Assembly (NCBI RefSeq): GCF_008704395.1
Contig: NZ_CP023695.1
Coordinates: 4,836,001-4,900,000 of the forward strand
From: Streptomyces alboniger
GTDB lineage: Bacteria; Actinomycetota; Actinomycetes; Streptomycetales; Streptomycetaceae
Direction: 5' to 3'
Length of the DNA: 64,000 bases
Positions 44,712-52,191 of the stretch are shown here, piece after piece; the stretch's first letter is position 1; the number at the start of each line of letters is the position of its first letter. The notes under the pieces were generated by a model. That model ran no database searches. It was not told the origin of the DNA and saw only the letters and a list, made by a program, of their open reading frames with translations. The position numbers were made by a program, and so were the translations under genes.

Positions 44712-45134
44712 ATGAAGCAGTCTGCTGCCAAGACCCTCGGTGTCGCCGCTCTCGGTGCCGCCTTCGCCGCCGCCGGTGCCGGTGCCGCGAACGCCGCCGC
44801 CGGTCTCCCTGACGTGACCTCGGCCCTGGGCCCGGTCAGCTCGATCCTCCCCCTGGACCAGGCTGCCAAGACGCTGCCCGCCGGCGCCCCCCAGTCGCTC
44901 GCCGCCGCGCAGGGCGCCATCGCCGGTGGCCTCACCGCCGTGCAGCCCACCCTCGACAAGGTGACCTCCTCCGCCATGCCGCCCGCGGCCAAGGGCGCCG
45001 CGGCTCCCGCCACCGCCGCCCCCGCCACCGCCGCCCCCGTCCCCACCTCCCCGGTCGGCGAGCTGCTCGGCGGCGTGCCCGTGGGCGGCGTGCCCCTCGG
45101 CGGCAGCGCCATCAACGGCCTGCCGCTCGGCTGA
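44712..45134 (+). CDS. Small secreted Ala/Pro-rich protein
   Basis: 140 residues. A Sec signal peptide (KQSAAKTLGVAALGAAFAAA, cleavage near AANAAAG) precedes an alanine- and proline-rich mature part with SILPLDQAAKTLP, repeated PATAAPATAAP and a glycine/leucine-rich end (GGVPVGGVPLGG). Not recognised; similar short exported proteins are common in Streptomyces and resemble the one at 50835 in style (both have a PLD/LDPL element). AAGGA lies 10 bases before ATG 44712. It ends at a strong bidirectional terminator. Confidence 0.75.
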   Translation: MKQSAAKTLGVAALGAAFAAAGAGAANAAAGLPDVTSALGPVSSILPLDQAAKTLPAGAPQSLAAAQGAIAGGLTAVQPTLDKVTSSAMPPAAKGAAAPATAAPATAAPVPTSPVGELLGGVPVGGVPLGGSAINGLPLG

Positions 45135-45151
45135 CCCCGCAGCGCACACAC

Positions 45152-45189
45152 CGATGGGGCGCCCCTCCACAAGGAGGGGCGCCCCATCG
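45152..45189. terminator. 17-bp perfect bidirectional terminator
   Basis: CGATGGGGCGCCCCTCC (45152-45168) pairs perfectly with 45173-45189, loop ACAA, between convergent genes ending at 45134 (+) and 45195 (-). The strongest hairpin in the window. Confidence 0.9.
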
Positions 45190-45194
45190 TGTCG

Positions 45195-45395
45195 TCACCA
45201 GGCGTTACGGGTCTTGCTCTCGTCCGGCAGCAGGAACCACAGGGCGAGGTAGAGCAGGAACTGCGGGCCGGGGAGCAGGCAGGACGCCACGAAGATCACG
45301 CGCATCGTGGTCGCGGAAGTGCCGAAGCGCTTGGCCAGGGAGGCGCACACTCCGCCGATCATCCGGCCGTGGGTGGGGCGGGTAAGGGCGGTCAT
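45195..45395 (-). CDS. PspC-domain small membrane protein
   Basis: 66 residues. The PspC pattern is HGRMIGGVCASLAKRFGTSA, then a membrane segment VIFVASCLLPGPQFLLYLAL with WFLLPDE at the end. AAGGAG sits 6 bases before ATG 45395, so the GTG 45410 upstream is not the start. PspC domains occur in phage-shock and envelope-stress systems, and short versions like this are common in actinobacteria. No other psp gene is near. Confidence 0.85.
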   Translation of the reverse strand: MTALTRPTHGRMIGGVCASLAKRFGTSATTMRVIFVASCLLPGPQFLLYLALWFLLPDESKTRNAW

Positions 45396-45485
45396 GTCGG
45401 GCTCCTTCACGAACCGTAGGGGCGAGGCTGTCGGGTCTGCCTCGATGCTTCAAAGCTACGGGTACCCAACAGGCCGAACGTCGCT

Positions 45486-46034
45486 CTACGGGGCGATCCC
45501 GACCCTGGGAATCGTCGGGGTCGACCCCTGAGGGGCCTCCTCCCGCAGGAGGGCCGTGACGTGCTCCGGATCCACACGGCGACGCAGTCTGGCGCGCACC
45601 GCGGGCACCACGGCCACATGAGCCAGAGCGACCCCGAGGGTGTTCAGGAGCAGCGAGTCGATGTCGACGACCTGCCCGGGCACCCCGGTCTGGAGCAGCT
45701 CGATGCCGAGCGAGAGCAGCGCACCTGCGGCGACCGTACGCACCAGGGAACCCCACGGCGAGACGAGGAGCCGTCCGCCGGCCAGTGGGAGCAGCACGCC
45801 GAGCGGGGCGAGCAGCAGCAGGGCCTCGCCGATCCGGCGGGTCGCCTGGAGGCCGCCGAGCGCCAGATCCGCCTTGATCCCGGCGAGCGGCCGCAGATTC
45901 GCGGCGCTCACCCAGGGAACGTCCAGCGGACGCAGCGTGATCCATCCGACGAGCAGAAGGTGCGCGACGAGGAGGAATCCTCCCGCCGCGCGGAAGCGGA
46001 TGGCGGCAGTACGGCCGCCCGAGCCTTGACGCAC
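45486..46034 (-). CDS. VanZ-family membrane protein
   Basis: 182 residues from GTG 46034 (TTG 46043 also open). The VanZ features are GGFLLVAHLLLVGWITLRPL (TM1 with the TLRP element), RRIGEALLLLAPLGVLLPLA (NxxLFxPLG-like) and ALLSLGIELLQTGVPGQVVD with DIDSLLLNTLGVALA, matching the family IE..Q...R..DxxD.L.N..G pattern. VanZ confers low-level teicoplanin resistance in enterococci; most homologues are of unknown function. Five or so membrane segments. Confidence 0.88.
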   Translation of the reverse strand: MRQGSGGRTAAIRFRAAGGFLLVAHLLLVGWITLRPLDVPWVSAANLRPLAGIKADLALGGLQATRRIGEALLLLAPLGVLLPLAGGRLLVSPWGSLVRTVAAGALLSLGIELLQTGVPGQVVDIDSLLLNTLGVALAHVAVVPAVRARLRRRVDPEHVTALLREEAPQGSTPTIPRVGIAP

Positions 46035-46113
46035 GCCCCCCAAGACGCCAGAGGCGGCAGGATCGGTTCCGCGTACCGCCGCGGGCCGTGCGGCGCGTGC
46101 CGGGCGCGGGCCC

Positions 46114-46716
46114 CTACTCCACCGTCTTCGTGGGCAGCGCCACCGTGCCGGGGCGGGAGCGGACCTCGGGCGTGCAGGAGTAGCGCCGCAGCGGATCGTC
46201 CCCGGGGCCGCCCATGATCACTGTCTGGTCCTCGGCGGCCGCGGCGCTGTCGGCCAGCGTGCACACGATCTGCGCGAGCGCGAACGCGGACAGGTCCTCG
46301 GGCGGCGTACTGAACCGCAGCGTGTCCTCAGGGTCGCCGTCGGCGGGGCCGGAGACCCGCACGCCACCCCGTACGTCCGTGGCGAGGCCCGCCTGCTTCT
46401 CGGACTCCGAGGGCGGTGCGGCCAGCTCGTCGAGGAGGGCCTGGGCGATCCGGACCCGGTCGGTGGCCGCCTTGTCCTCGTGGACCCGCACGGTACGGTC
46501 GACGGCCACCAGCTGGGCCGCGCACACCAGGAAGACCTCGACGGGAACCCCGCTGCCCGACTGCGAGGCGATGGCGGAGCCCGACATCACGCACGGCACC
46601 CGCGACGGCGCGGGCCCGAAGTCGGTGGGCACCTCCGTCGACCTGATCCCGCACCCGGCGAGCGCGGCGGCGAGCACCGCGGTGGCCGCCGCGGCCCGGA
46701 TCCGACGCCCCTTCAC
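46114..46716 (-). CDS. Lipoprotein downstream of afsQ2
   Basis: 200 residues. The signal peptide RRIRAAAATAVLAAALAGC ends in lipobox LAGC (Cys about 22). The mature part has PSRVPCVMSGSAIA, VEVFLVCAAQLVAVDRTVR and LAQIVCTLADSAAAAEDQTV, with four more cysteines that may form disulphides outside the membrane. The start overlaps the afsQ2 stop by four bases. I recall a lipoprotein gene (SCO4905) in the S. coelicolor afsQ operon; it may help the AfsQ2 kinase sense an envelope signal, which is inference. Confidence 0.85.
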   Translation of the reverse strand: MKGRRIRAAAATAVLAAALAGCGIRSTEVPTDFGPAPSRVPCVMSGSAIASQSGSGVPVEVFLVCAAQLVAVDRTVRVHEDKAATDRVRIAQALLDELAAPPSESEKQAGLATDVRGGVRVSGPADGDPEDTLRFSTPPEDLSAFALAQIVCTLADSAAAAEDQTVIMGGPGDDPLRRYSCTPEVRSRPGTVALPTKTVE

Positions 46717-48302
46717 GCCTGGCCTCCCTCGACACGGTCCTCGCTACCGTCCTCGTCGCGGGCCGTGTCCCGCGCGCAGTCCTCCCCGTCGCTCTCGCTG
46801 TCGCACGGCAGCCACAGCGTGAAGACGGCGCCGCCCTTGGGGCAGTTGGCCGCGGAGATGTCCCCGCCGTGGATGTGCGCGTTCTCCAGGGCGATGGAAA
46901 GCCCCAGTCCGCTGCCCTCGGACCGCGGCCGGGACGCGCTCGCCTTGTAGAAGCGGTCGAAGACGTGCGGCAGGACGTCCTCGGGGATGCCGGGGCCGTG
47001 ATCGCGTACGGAGATGACGAGCTTCGTGTCCTCGAGCCGCACCGAGACCTCGACCGGGGAACCGCCGTGCTTGAGGGCGTTGCCGATGAGGTTGGCCAGG
47101 ATGACGTCCAGGCGGCGCGGGTCGAGCCGGGCGGTGATGCCGCGCTCGGCGTCCAGCTCCACCGCGTCCAGCCAGGCGCGCGCGTCGATGCAGGCGGTGA
47201 TCTGGTCGGCGATGTCGACGTCGTCCAGGACGAGCCGCGCGGTGCCCGCGTCGAAGCGGGTGACCTCCATGAGGTTCTCCACGAGATCGCCCAGGCGGCG
47301 CGTCTCGCTCACCACGAGCCGTACGGCGGGCTCGATCATCGGGTCGACGGAACCGGTCTCCGCGTCCAGCTCCTCCTCCAGGACCTCGGTCACCGCGGTG
47401 ATCGCCGTCAACGGCGTACGCAGCTCGTGCGACATGTCGGCGACGAACCGCCGGGACGCCTCCTCGCGGGCGCTCATGTCGGCGACCTTCTTCTCTAGGT
47501 TCTCGGCGGTCCTGTTGAACGTCCTTGAGAGATCGGCGAGTTCGTCGGTGCCGGACACCCGCAGGCGCGTGTCGAGCTTGCCCTCGCCGAGCCGGCGCGC
47601 GGCGACGCCCAGGCGGTGCACGGGTTTGAGTACGGTCGTCGCGGCGGCCTGCGCGAGCAGCGCGGAGCCGATCAGCGCCAGACCGGTGGCGATGGCGAGG
47701 GACCAGCCCAGCGAACTGAGGTCCTTGGCCTCCGGTTCGAGGGACTTGAGCATGTAGCCGGTCGGGCCGCCGCCGATCACCGTGGCGCCGCCGACCAGGT
47801 ACGGGGTTCCGTGGTCGACGGTCCGCTGCCAGTACAGGTGGTAGGGGCTGTCGTTGCCGGAGTTGAGCTCCTGCTTCTCGGTGACGGCCTTTTGCAGCGA
47901 ACCCGGCACCTTGGCGAAGGTGAACGCGTCCAGGTCGGAGTATCCGACGATCCGGCCGCCGCCCTCCTTCTCGGCGACCAGGAGCACGCTGTAGCCCTGG
48001 CTGCTGTTGGCCATCTGCCCGGCGGCCGCCTGGAGTTCCTCCTGCGTCGGGTTGGCGCGCAGCGCGCCCGCGCGGGTCTGCATCTGCTGCCGGAAGTCCT
48101 TGAGCGCCGCGTCCTGGGCGCGCGTCAGCACGGCCTCGCGGTTGAGCCAGTACGCGATGCCGGACGCCGAGACGGCGGCGGTGAGCGCCACGAGACCGAA
48201 GACCAGTACGAGCCTCAGACGCAGGCTCGTGAAGCGCAGTCCCGCCAGAAGGGCCTTGCGTGCCGCGGGCAGGCCGCGGAGCTTGTCCTGCGCTTTGGTC
48301 AC
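46713..48302 (-). CDS. afsQ2: Sensor histidine kinase AfsQ2
   Basis: 529 residues from GTG 48302, overlapping the afsQ1 stop. TM1 is at about 27-49 (LVLVFGLVALTAAVSASGIA), an extracytoplasmic sensor at about 50-195, TM2 at about 200-225, then HAMP (LKPVHRLGVAARRLGEGKLD). The H-box is FVADMSHELRTPLTAITAVT. The ATPase domain has N-box NLIGNALKHGG and G-boxes DHGPGIPEDVLPHVFDRFY and GSGLGLSIALENAHIHGG. It autophosphorylates on the H-box His and passes phosphate to AfsQ1. Identification rests on the complete operon context with sigQ and on sequence as I remember it. In S. coelicolor the pair regulates antibiotic production and nitrogen metabolism. Confidence 0.93.
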   Translation of the reverse strand: MTKAQDKLRGLPAARKALLAGLRFTSLRLRLVLVFGLVALTAAVSASGIAYWLNREAVLTRAQDAALKDFRQQMQTRAGALRANPTQEELQAAAGQMANSSQGYSVLLVAEKEGGGRIVGYSDLDAFTFAKVPGSLQKAVTEKQELNSGNDSPYHLYWQRTVDHGTPYLVGGATVIGGGPTGYMLKSLEPEAKDLSSLGWSLAIATGLALIGSALLAQAAATTVLKPVHRLGVAARRLGEGKLDTRLRVSGTDELADLSRTFNRTAENLEKKVADMSAREEASRRFVADMSHELRTPLTAITAVTEVLEEELDAETGSVDPMIEPAVRLVVSETRRLGDLVENLMEVTRFDAGTARLVLDDVDIADQITACIDARAWLDAVELDAERGITARLDPRRLDVILANLIGNALKHGGSPVEVSVRLEDTKLVISVRDHGPGIPEDVLPHVFDRFYKASASRPRSEGSGLGLSIALENAHIHGGDISAANCPKGGAVFTLWLPCDSESDGEDCARDTARDEDGSEDRVEGGQA

Positions 48303-48985
48303 TGAGGAGTGTCCAGCCGGTATCCGACCCCGCGCACCGTGCGGATCAGCGTGGGCGACGAGGGGACGTCCTCGACCTTGGCGCGCAGCCGCTGCACGCA
48401 GGCGTCGACGAGCCGCGAGTCGCCGAGGTAGTCGTGCTCCCAGACGAGCCGCAGCAACTGCTGCCGGGACAGGGCCTGTCCGGGCCTGCGGCTCAGCTCC
48501 AGGAGCAGCCGCAGCTCGGTCGGCGTGAGCTGGAGGTCCTCGCCGTTCTTCGTCACGGTCATCGCGGCCCGGTCGATGACGAGCGAACCGAACGTCGCCG
48601 CGTCGTTGGCCTCCCGCTCCCCGCGCCGCAGGACGGCCCTGATCCGGGCGTCGAGCACCCGCCCCTGCACGGGCTTGACCACATAGTCGTCGGCGCCGGA
48701 CTCCAGGCCCACCACCACGTCGATGTCGTCGCTGCGCGCGGTCAGCAAAATGATGGGCAGCTGGTCGGTGCGCCGGATGCGACGGCACACCTCGAACCCG
48801 TCGATGCCCGGCAGCATCACGTCCAGCACGATCAGGTCGGGCCGCTGCTCACCGAGCAGTTTCAGGCCGTCCTCGCCGGTGGCAGCAGTGGCCACCCGGT
48901 GCCCCTGGCGCGTCAGCGAAAGCTCCAGGGCCGTCCGGATGGCGTCGTCGTCCTCGATCAGCAACAGGGAAGGCACGGAGGTCAT
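48299..48985 (-). CDS. afsQ1: Response regulator AfsQ1 (OmpR/PhoB type)
   Basis: 228 residues from ATG 48985. Receiver domain: LLLIEDDDAIRTALEL (acidic pair), DLIVLDVMLPGIDGFEV (phosphoacceptor Asp), IILLTARSDDIDVVVGLESG and ADDYVVKPV (Lys). Winged-helix effector domain from about 130: FGSLVIDRAAMTV, LTPTELRLLLELSRRPGQAL, SRLVDACVQRLRAKVEDVP and IRTVRGVGYRL. It is coupled to afsQ2. A matching AfsQ1 operator lies between it and sigQ at 49068-49083. The frame upstream to 49030 is open but the domain begins at 48985. Confidence 0.94.
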   Translation of the reverse strand: MTSVPSLLLIEDDDAIRTALELSLTRQGHRVATAATGEDGLKLLGEQRPDLIVLDVMLPGIDGFEVCRRIRRTDQLPIILLTARSDDIDVVVGLESGADDYVVKPVQGRVLDARIRAVLRRGEREANDAATFGSLVIDRAAMTVTKNGEDLQLTPTELRLLLELSRRPGQALSRQQLLRLVWEHDYLGDSRLVDACVQRLRAKVEDVPSSPTLIRTVRGVGYRLDTPQ

Positions 48986-49067
48986 TCTGTCCCATGCCGG
49001 GCCGCACTTCGACTGCTGGAGCGCTCCCACACCGCACCCTCACGCACGGAAGGGACGCCAAGCCCCT

Positions 49068-49083
49068 GTGACAGGCCTGTGAC
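49068..49083. promoter_or_regulatory. AfsQ1-binding site in the afsQ1-sigQ intergenic region
   Basis: GTGAC at 49068-49072 and GTGAC at 49079-49083 are separated by AGGCCT, exactly the GTnAC-N6-GTnAC pattern I recall as the AfsQ1 consensus. It lies 107 bp before sigQ and 83 bp before afsQ1, within the 204-bp divergent promoter region. Confidence 0.85.
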
Positions 49084-49189
49084 AGTCGGCGGACACCGTC
49101 ATGAAGTGGCTCGGGCAGAGTTCTGGTCACACGCAAGAAGCACGGAAGCAAGACGGAACAGGCCGGACTCCACCGACGGGGGGCGCGAG

Positions 49190-49930
49190 ATGAATACGCT
49201 GCACAGCACCAGCTCAAGCGCAGTTGTCACGCGTCTCCACGACGTCGGGCGGGGATCTGAGAGGTCCGGTGCCGTGAGCGGGCGGGGGTGCGCTCGCGGC
49301 ACCGGGCGTCAGCACACCGCGTACATGACGGTGGTTGACGCGCCGCACGGGGGAAGCGCGTACGGGGAGGGCTCGGGGGAGCGGAAGTCCCTGCCGGAGG
49401 CGGTGAACGCCGAAGCGGCGTTCACCGCCTACGTCCAGGAACGCCGCGCCTCTCTGTACGCGACGGCATACCACCTGACCGGCGACCGTTTCGAGGCGGA
49501 GGACCTGCTCCAGAGCGCCCTCTTCTCGACGTACCGTGCCTGGGACAGGATCAGCGACAAGGCCGCGGTGGGGGGCTACCTCCGCCGCACCATGACGAAC
49601 CTGCACATCAGCGCGTGGCGCCGCCGCAAGCTGAACGAGTACCCGACCGAGGAACTGCCGGAGACCGTGGGCGACACGGACGCGATGCGCGGCACGGAGC
49701 TACGCGCCGTCCTGTGGCAGGCCCTGGCCCGGCTGCCCGAACTCCAGCGCACGATGCTGGTCCTTCGCTACTACGAGGGCCGCACCGACCCGGAGATCGC
49801 GGACATCCTCGACATCAGCGTGGGCACGGTGAAGTCCAGCATCTGGCGCTCGCTGCGCCGGCTGCGCGAGGACGACGTCCTCAGCTTCGGCCGTGACCAG
49901 GAGGAGTCCTTCGGCGAGTTGGTCGCCTGA
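49190..49930 (+). CDS. sigQ: RNA polymerase sigma factor SigQ
   Basis: 246 residues from ATG 49190 after GGGGGGCG. A variable basic N-terminus of about 80 residues precedes region 2: FTAYVQERRASLYATAYHLT, FEAEDLLQSALFSTYRAWDR and YLRRTMTNLHISAWRRRK. Region 4 is LPELQRTMLVLRYYEGRTDP with DISVGTVKSSIWRSLRRLRE. It is divergent from afsQ1 as in S. coelicolor, where SigQ is an AfsQ1 target that dampens antibiotic production. A terminator follows at 50009-50040. ATG 49325 is an internal alternative that would keep all conserved regions. Confidence 0.9.
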   Translation: MNTLHSTSSSAVVTRLHDVGRGSERSGAVSGRGCARGTGRQHTAYMTVVDAPHGGSAYGEGSGERKSLPEAVNAEAAFTAYVQERRASLYATAYHLTGDRFEAEDLLQSALFSTYRAWDRISDKAAVGGYLRRTMTNLHISAWRRRKLNEYPTEELPETVGDTDAMRGTELRAVLWQALARLPELQRTMLVLRYYEGRTDPEIADILDISVGTVKSSIWRSLRRLREDDVLSFGRDQEESFGELVA

Positions 49931-50008
49931 GGGCCGGGGGGAACACGGGGGCCGCCGCTCCGGGGGGACGCGGCGGAAGCACGGGGGAACACGGGGGAAA
50001 AAGCAGCG

Positions 50009-50040
50009 GGACCGGTAGGCCGGGGGGGCCTGTCCGGTCC
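50009..50040. terminator. sigQ terminator hairpin
   Basis: GGACCGG-AGGCC (50009-50021) pairs with GGCCT-CCGGTCC (50027-50040) with one small internal bulge, followed by TTCTGTTTGTT. It is preceded by three spaced copies of an ACGGGGGAA-like motif. It lies between convergent genes. Confidence 0.75.
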
Positions 50041-50060
50041 TTCTGTTTGTTCGGCAGGGG

Positions 50061-50693
50061 TCAGCGCGGGGCAGCCGCGACACGCCGCCCGGCCGCAGCG
50101 GAGGCCACCCGCCCGAGCGCCTCCTCGGCCCCGCAGGGATGCGCCCCGAGCCCGGCCTGCCGCGCCACGATCGCACGCTCCGCGCGCATGAGCCGCCACC
50201 CCCTCCGAAGGAGGAACGGCACGGACTTGCGCCCCTCCCGGAGATCCCGGAGCAGCCGCCGCCGGAAGGTGGTGGAAGGCCGCCCCCGCAGACAGATCGC
50301 GTCGGCGAGCACGCCGATCTCCCGGCACCGCTCCACGATGTCCGCCGCGAAGATCCCCTCCGCGATGAACACGGGTGTCCGCTCGATGTCCAGGGTTGTC
50401 CGCCCGACGCGCGCGCTGGTCGCGATGTCGTACACCGGGACGCTCGTACGCCCGGTGCGGCACAGTTCCTCGATCGCGGCGACCGCCACCTCCGCGTCCC
50501 AGGACGCCGGCGAGTCCCAGTCGATGTCCGAACTGCCCGGGACCAGCGGCAACGTAGGGTCGCCGGCTTCCTTGTAGAAGTCGTCCAGGCACAGTACGGG
50601 CAGCCCGGACCGGGCGGCGAAGGACGACTTGCCCGAGCCTGAGGGGCCGCAGAGCAGCACGACGCGGGCGGGTATCGGGGGATGGGAGCTCAC
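50061..50693 (-). CDS. Uridine-kinase-like P-loop NTPase
   Basis: 210 residues from GTG 50693 (an in-frame TTG at 50768 adds 25). Walker A VVLLCGPSGSGKSSFAAR near the N-terminus, then LCLDDFYKEAGDPTLPLVPG and DIDWDSPASWD, matching the nucleoside-binding and DFY motifs of uridine kinases; later PVYDIATSARVG, VFIAEGIFAAD and RRRLLRDLREGRKS. Uridine kinases phosphorylate uridine and cytidine with ATP or GTP. This would give the window a salvage branch beside nucleoside breakdown, but it has no CTACGCGCGTAG site and family members of this short type are not all characterised. Confidence 0.8.
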   Translation of the reverse strand: MSSHPPIPARVVLLCGPSGSGKSSFAARSGLPVLCLDDFYKEAGDPTLPLVPGSSDIDWDSPASWDAEVAVAAIEELCRTGRTSVPVYDIATSARVGRTTLDIERTPVFIAEGIFAADIVERCREIGVLADAICLRGRPSTTFRRRLLRDLREGRKSVPFLLRRGWRLMRAERAIVARQAGLGAHPCGAEEALGRVASAAAGRRVAAAPR

Positions 50694-50834
50694 GAGAGAA
50701 CAGTGTGCGGCATCGCGCCGCGCGGACACCCCCCGCGGGTCGGCTTTGGTGGCGATGTCACACGTCAACTACGCTACGTGCTCGCTCGATTACGCACGAC
50801 GCACACACACGACGCACGGATATGGGCGGTACTC

Positions 50835-51233
50835 ATGACACGACACACGGCCTCCAGGTCACCCCGTCCCGGCTCCCGCGCACTGCTGCGCGCCGGTCTC
50901 GCCCTCACCGTGGCGGGCGCCGCGCTCGGCGCGGGCAGCGCGAGCGCGGCGGCGGTCCCCACGCCGCTCGGCGACGTCGACGGGGCCTCCGCGGTGCAGG
51001 CGCTCGTGGGGGCGGCGCGCAGCGCGACGGCGGGCGGACTCAACCCCGCCAGGACCCTTCAGCTGGACCCCCTGGCGAACACCAGCGTGGACCCGCTCAA
51101 CAACTCGCTCGGCACGCAGGTGGCGGACTTCAAGCCGCTCACCACGGCCGTGGCCACCGGACCGCTCGCCCGAGGGGCCTCCCTGGACGACCTGCCGGTG
51201 GTGGGCCCGGCGACGGGCCTGCTGGCGGGCTAG
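50835..51233 (+). CDS. Small secreted protein
   Basis: 132 residues. Signal peptide with a basic start (MTRHTASRSPRPGSRALLR) and hydrophobic core AGLALTVAGAALGAG, cleavage near SASAAA. The mature part has TLQLDPLANTSVDPLNNSLG and TAVATGPLARGASLDDLPVV, helical and without cysteines. Not recognised. It is similar in layout to the secreted protein at 44712. It ends in a strong hairpin (51237-51272) shared with the convergent aldehyde dehydrogenase genes. Confidence 0.75.
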   Translation: MTRHTASRSPRPGSRALLRAGLALTVAGAALGAGSASAAAVPTPLGDVDGASAVQALVGAARSATAGGLNPARTLQLDPLANTSVDPLNNSLGTQVADFKPLTTAVATGPLARGASLDDLPVVGPATGLLAG

Positions 51234-51236
51234 ACA

Positions 51237-51272
51237 AAGCCCCGGCCTCCTGGACGGCGGAGGCCGGGGCTT
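51237..51272. terminator. 14-bp bidirectional terminator
   Basis: AAGCCCCGGCCTCC (51237-51250) pairs perfectly with GGAGGCCGGGGCTT (51259-51272), 8-nt loop, between convergent genes ending at 51233 (+) and 51307 (-). Confidence 0.85.
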
Positions 51273-51306
51273 CGTCGGGGAGATGGCCGGGGGGGACTTG
51301 CGCCCG

Positions 51307-52191
51307 CTAGTAGGCCGAGCCCGAGGCGCCGAGCGAGCCCGTGGGGTGCCAGACCGTCTTGGTCTCCAGGAAGGCCGTCAGGCGGTGCGTGCCGGGGTCG
51401 GCGGAGAAATCCACAGGCTGTGGACGCAGTACGCGCTTGAGGTTGTCCGCGGCGGCGATCTCCAGGTCGCGGGCGAGGTCCGCGTCCGCGCCCGTCAGGT
51501 CGATCGCGTTGACGTCCTGGTGCGCGGCGAGCGGGGCGGCGATCTCGGCGGTCCTGCCGGTGAGGATGTTGACCACACCGCCGGGGACGTCCGAGGTCGC
51601 CAGGACCTCGCCCAGCGAGAGCGCCGGGAGCGGGGCCTTCTCGGAGGCGATCACGACGGCCGTGTTGCCCGTCGCGATCACCGGGGCGAGCACGGAGACC
51701 AGGCCGAGGAACGACGACTCCTGCGGCGCGAGCACCGCGACGACGCCCGTCGGCTCCGGGGTCGAGAGGTTGAAGTACGGGCCCGCGACCGGGTTCGCCC
51801 CGCCCACGACCTGGGCGATCTTGTCCGTCCAGCCCGCGTACCAGACCCAGCGGTCGATGGCCGCGTCCACGACCGCGGCGGCCTTGGACTTCGAGAGGCC
51901 CTCGGCGTCGGCGACCTCGCGCACGAACTGGTCGCGGCGGCCCTCCAGCATCTCGGCGATGCGGTAGAGGATCTGGCCGCGGTTGTACGCGGTCGCGCCC
52001 GACCAGCCGCCGAACGCCTTGCGGGCCGCCACGACCGCGTCACGCGCGTCCTTGCGGGACGACAGCGGAGCGTTGGCCAGCCACTTGTCCTTGTTGTCCC
52101 GCACCTCGTACACCCGGCCGCTCTCGCTGCGGGGGAACTTGCCCCCCACATACAGCTTGTAGGTCTTGAAGACAGTGAGTCGCTCAGACAT
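51307..52191 (-). CDS. Non-catalytic aldehyde dehydrogenase-fold protein (ALDH16 C-terminal-like)
   Basis: 294 residues from ATG 52191. It has the N-terminal NAD-domain pattern of ALDH (YKLYVGGKFPRSESGRVYEV, AFGGWSGATAYNRGQILYRI, NAAVV-type segment GNTAVVIASEKAPLPALSL) but stops after about 290 residues. The site of the FTGS loop reads IDLTGADADLARDLE, and there is no GQxCC catalytic segment. It therefore cannot act as a dehydrogenase alone. It overlaps the full-length ALDH gene by 8 bp. Catalytic plus non-catalytic ALDH domains in that order match the architecture of two-domain ALDH16, here split into two chains. It probably forms a complex with its partner. Confidence 0.82.
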   Translation of the reverse strand: MSERLTVFKTYKLYVGGKFPRSESGRVYEVRDNKDKWLANAPLSSRKDARDAVVAARKAFGGWSGATAYNRGQILYRIAEMLEGRRDQFVREVADAEGLSKSKAAAVVDAAIDRWVWYAGWTDKIAQVVGGANPVAGPYFNLSTPEPTGVVAVLAPQESSFLGLVSVLAPVIATGNTAVVIASEKAPLPALSLGEVLATSDVPGGVVNILTGRTAEIAAPLAAHQDVNAIDLTGADADLARDLEIAAADNLKRVLRPQPVDFSADPGTHRLTAFLETKTVWHPTGSLGASGSAY

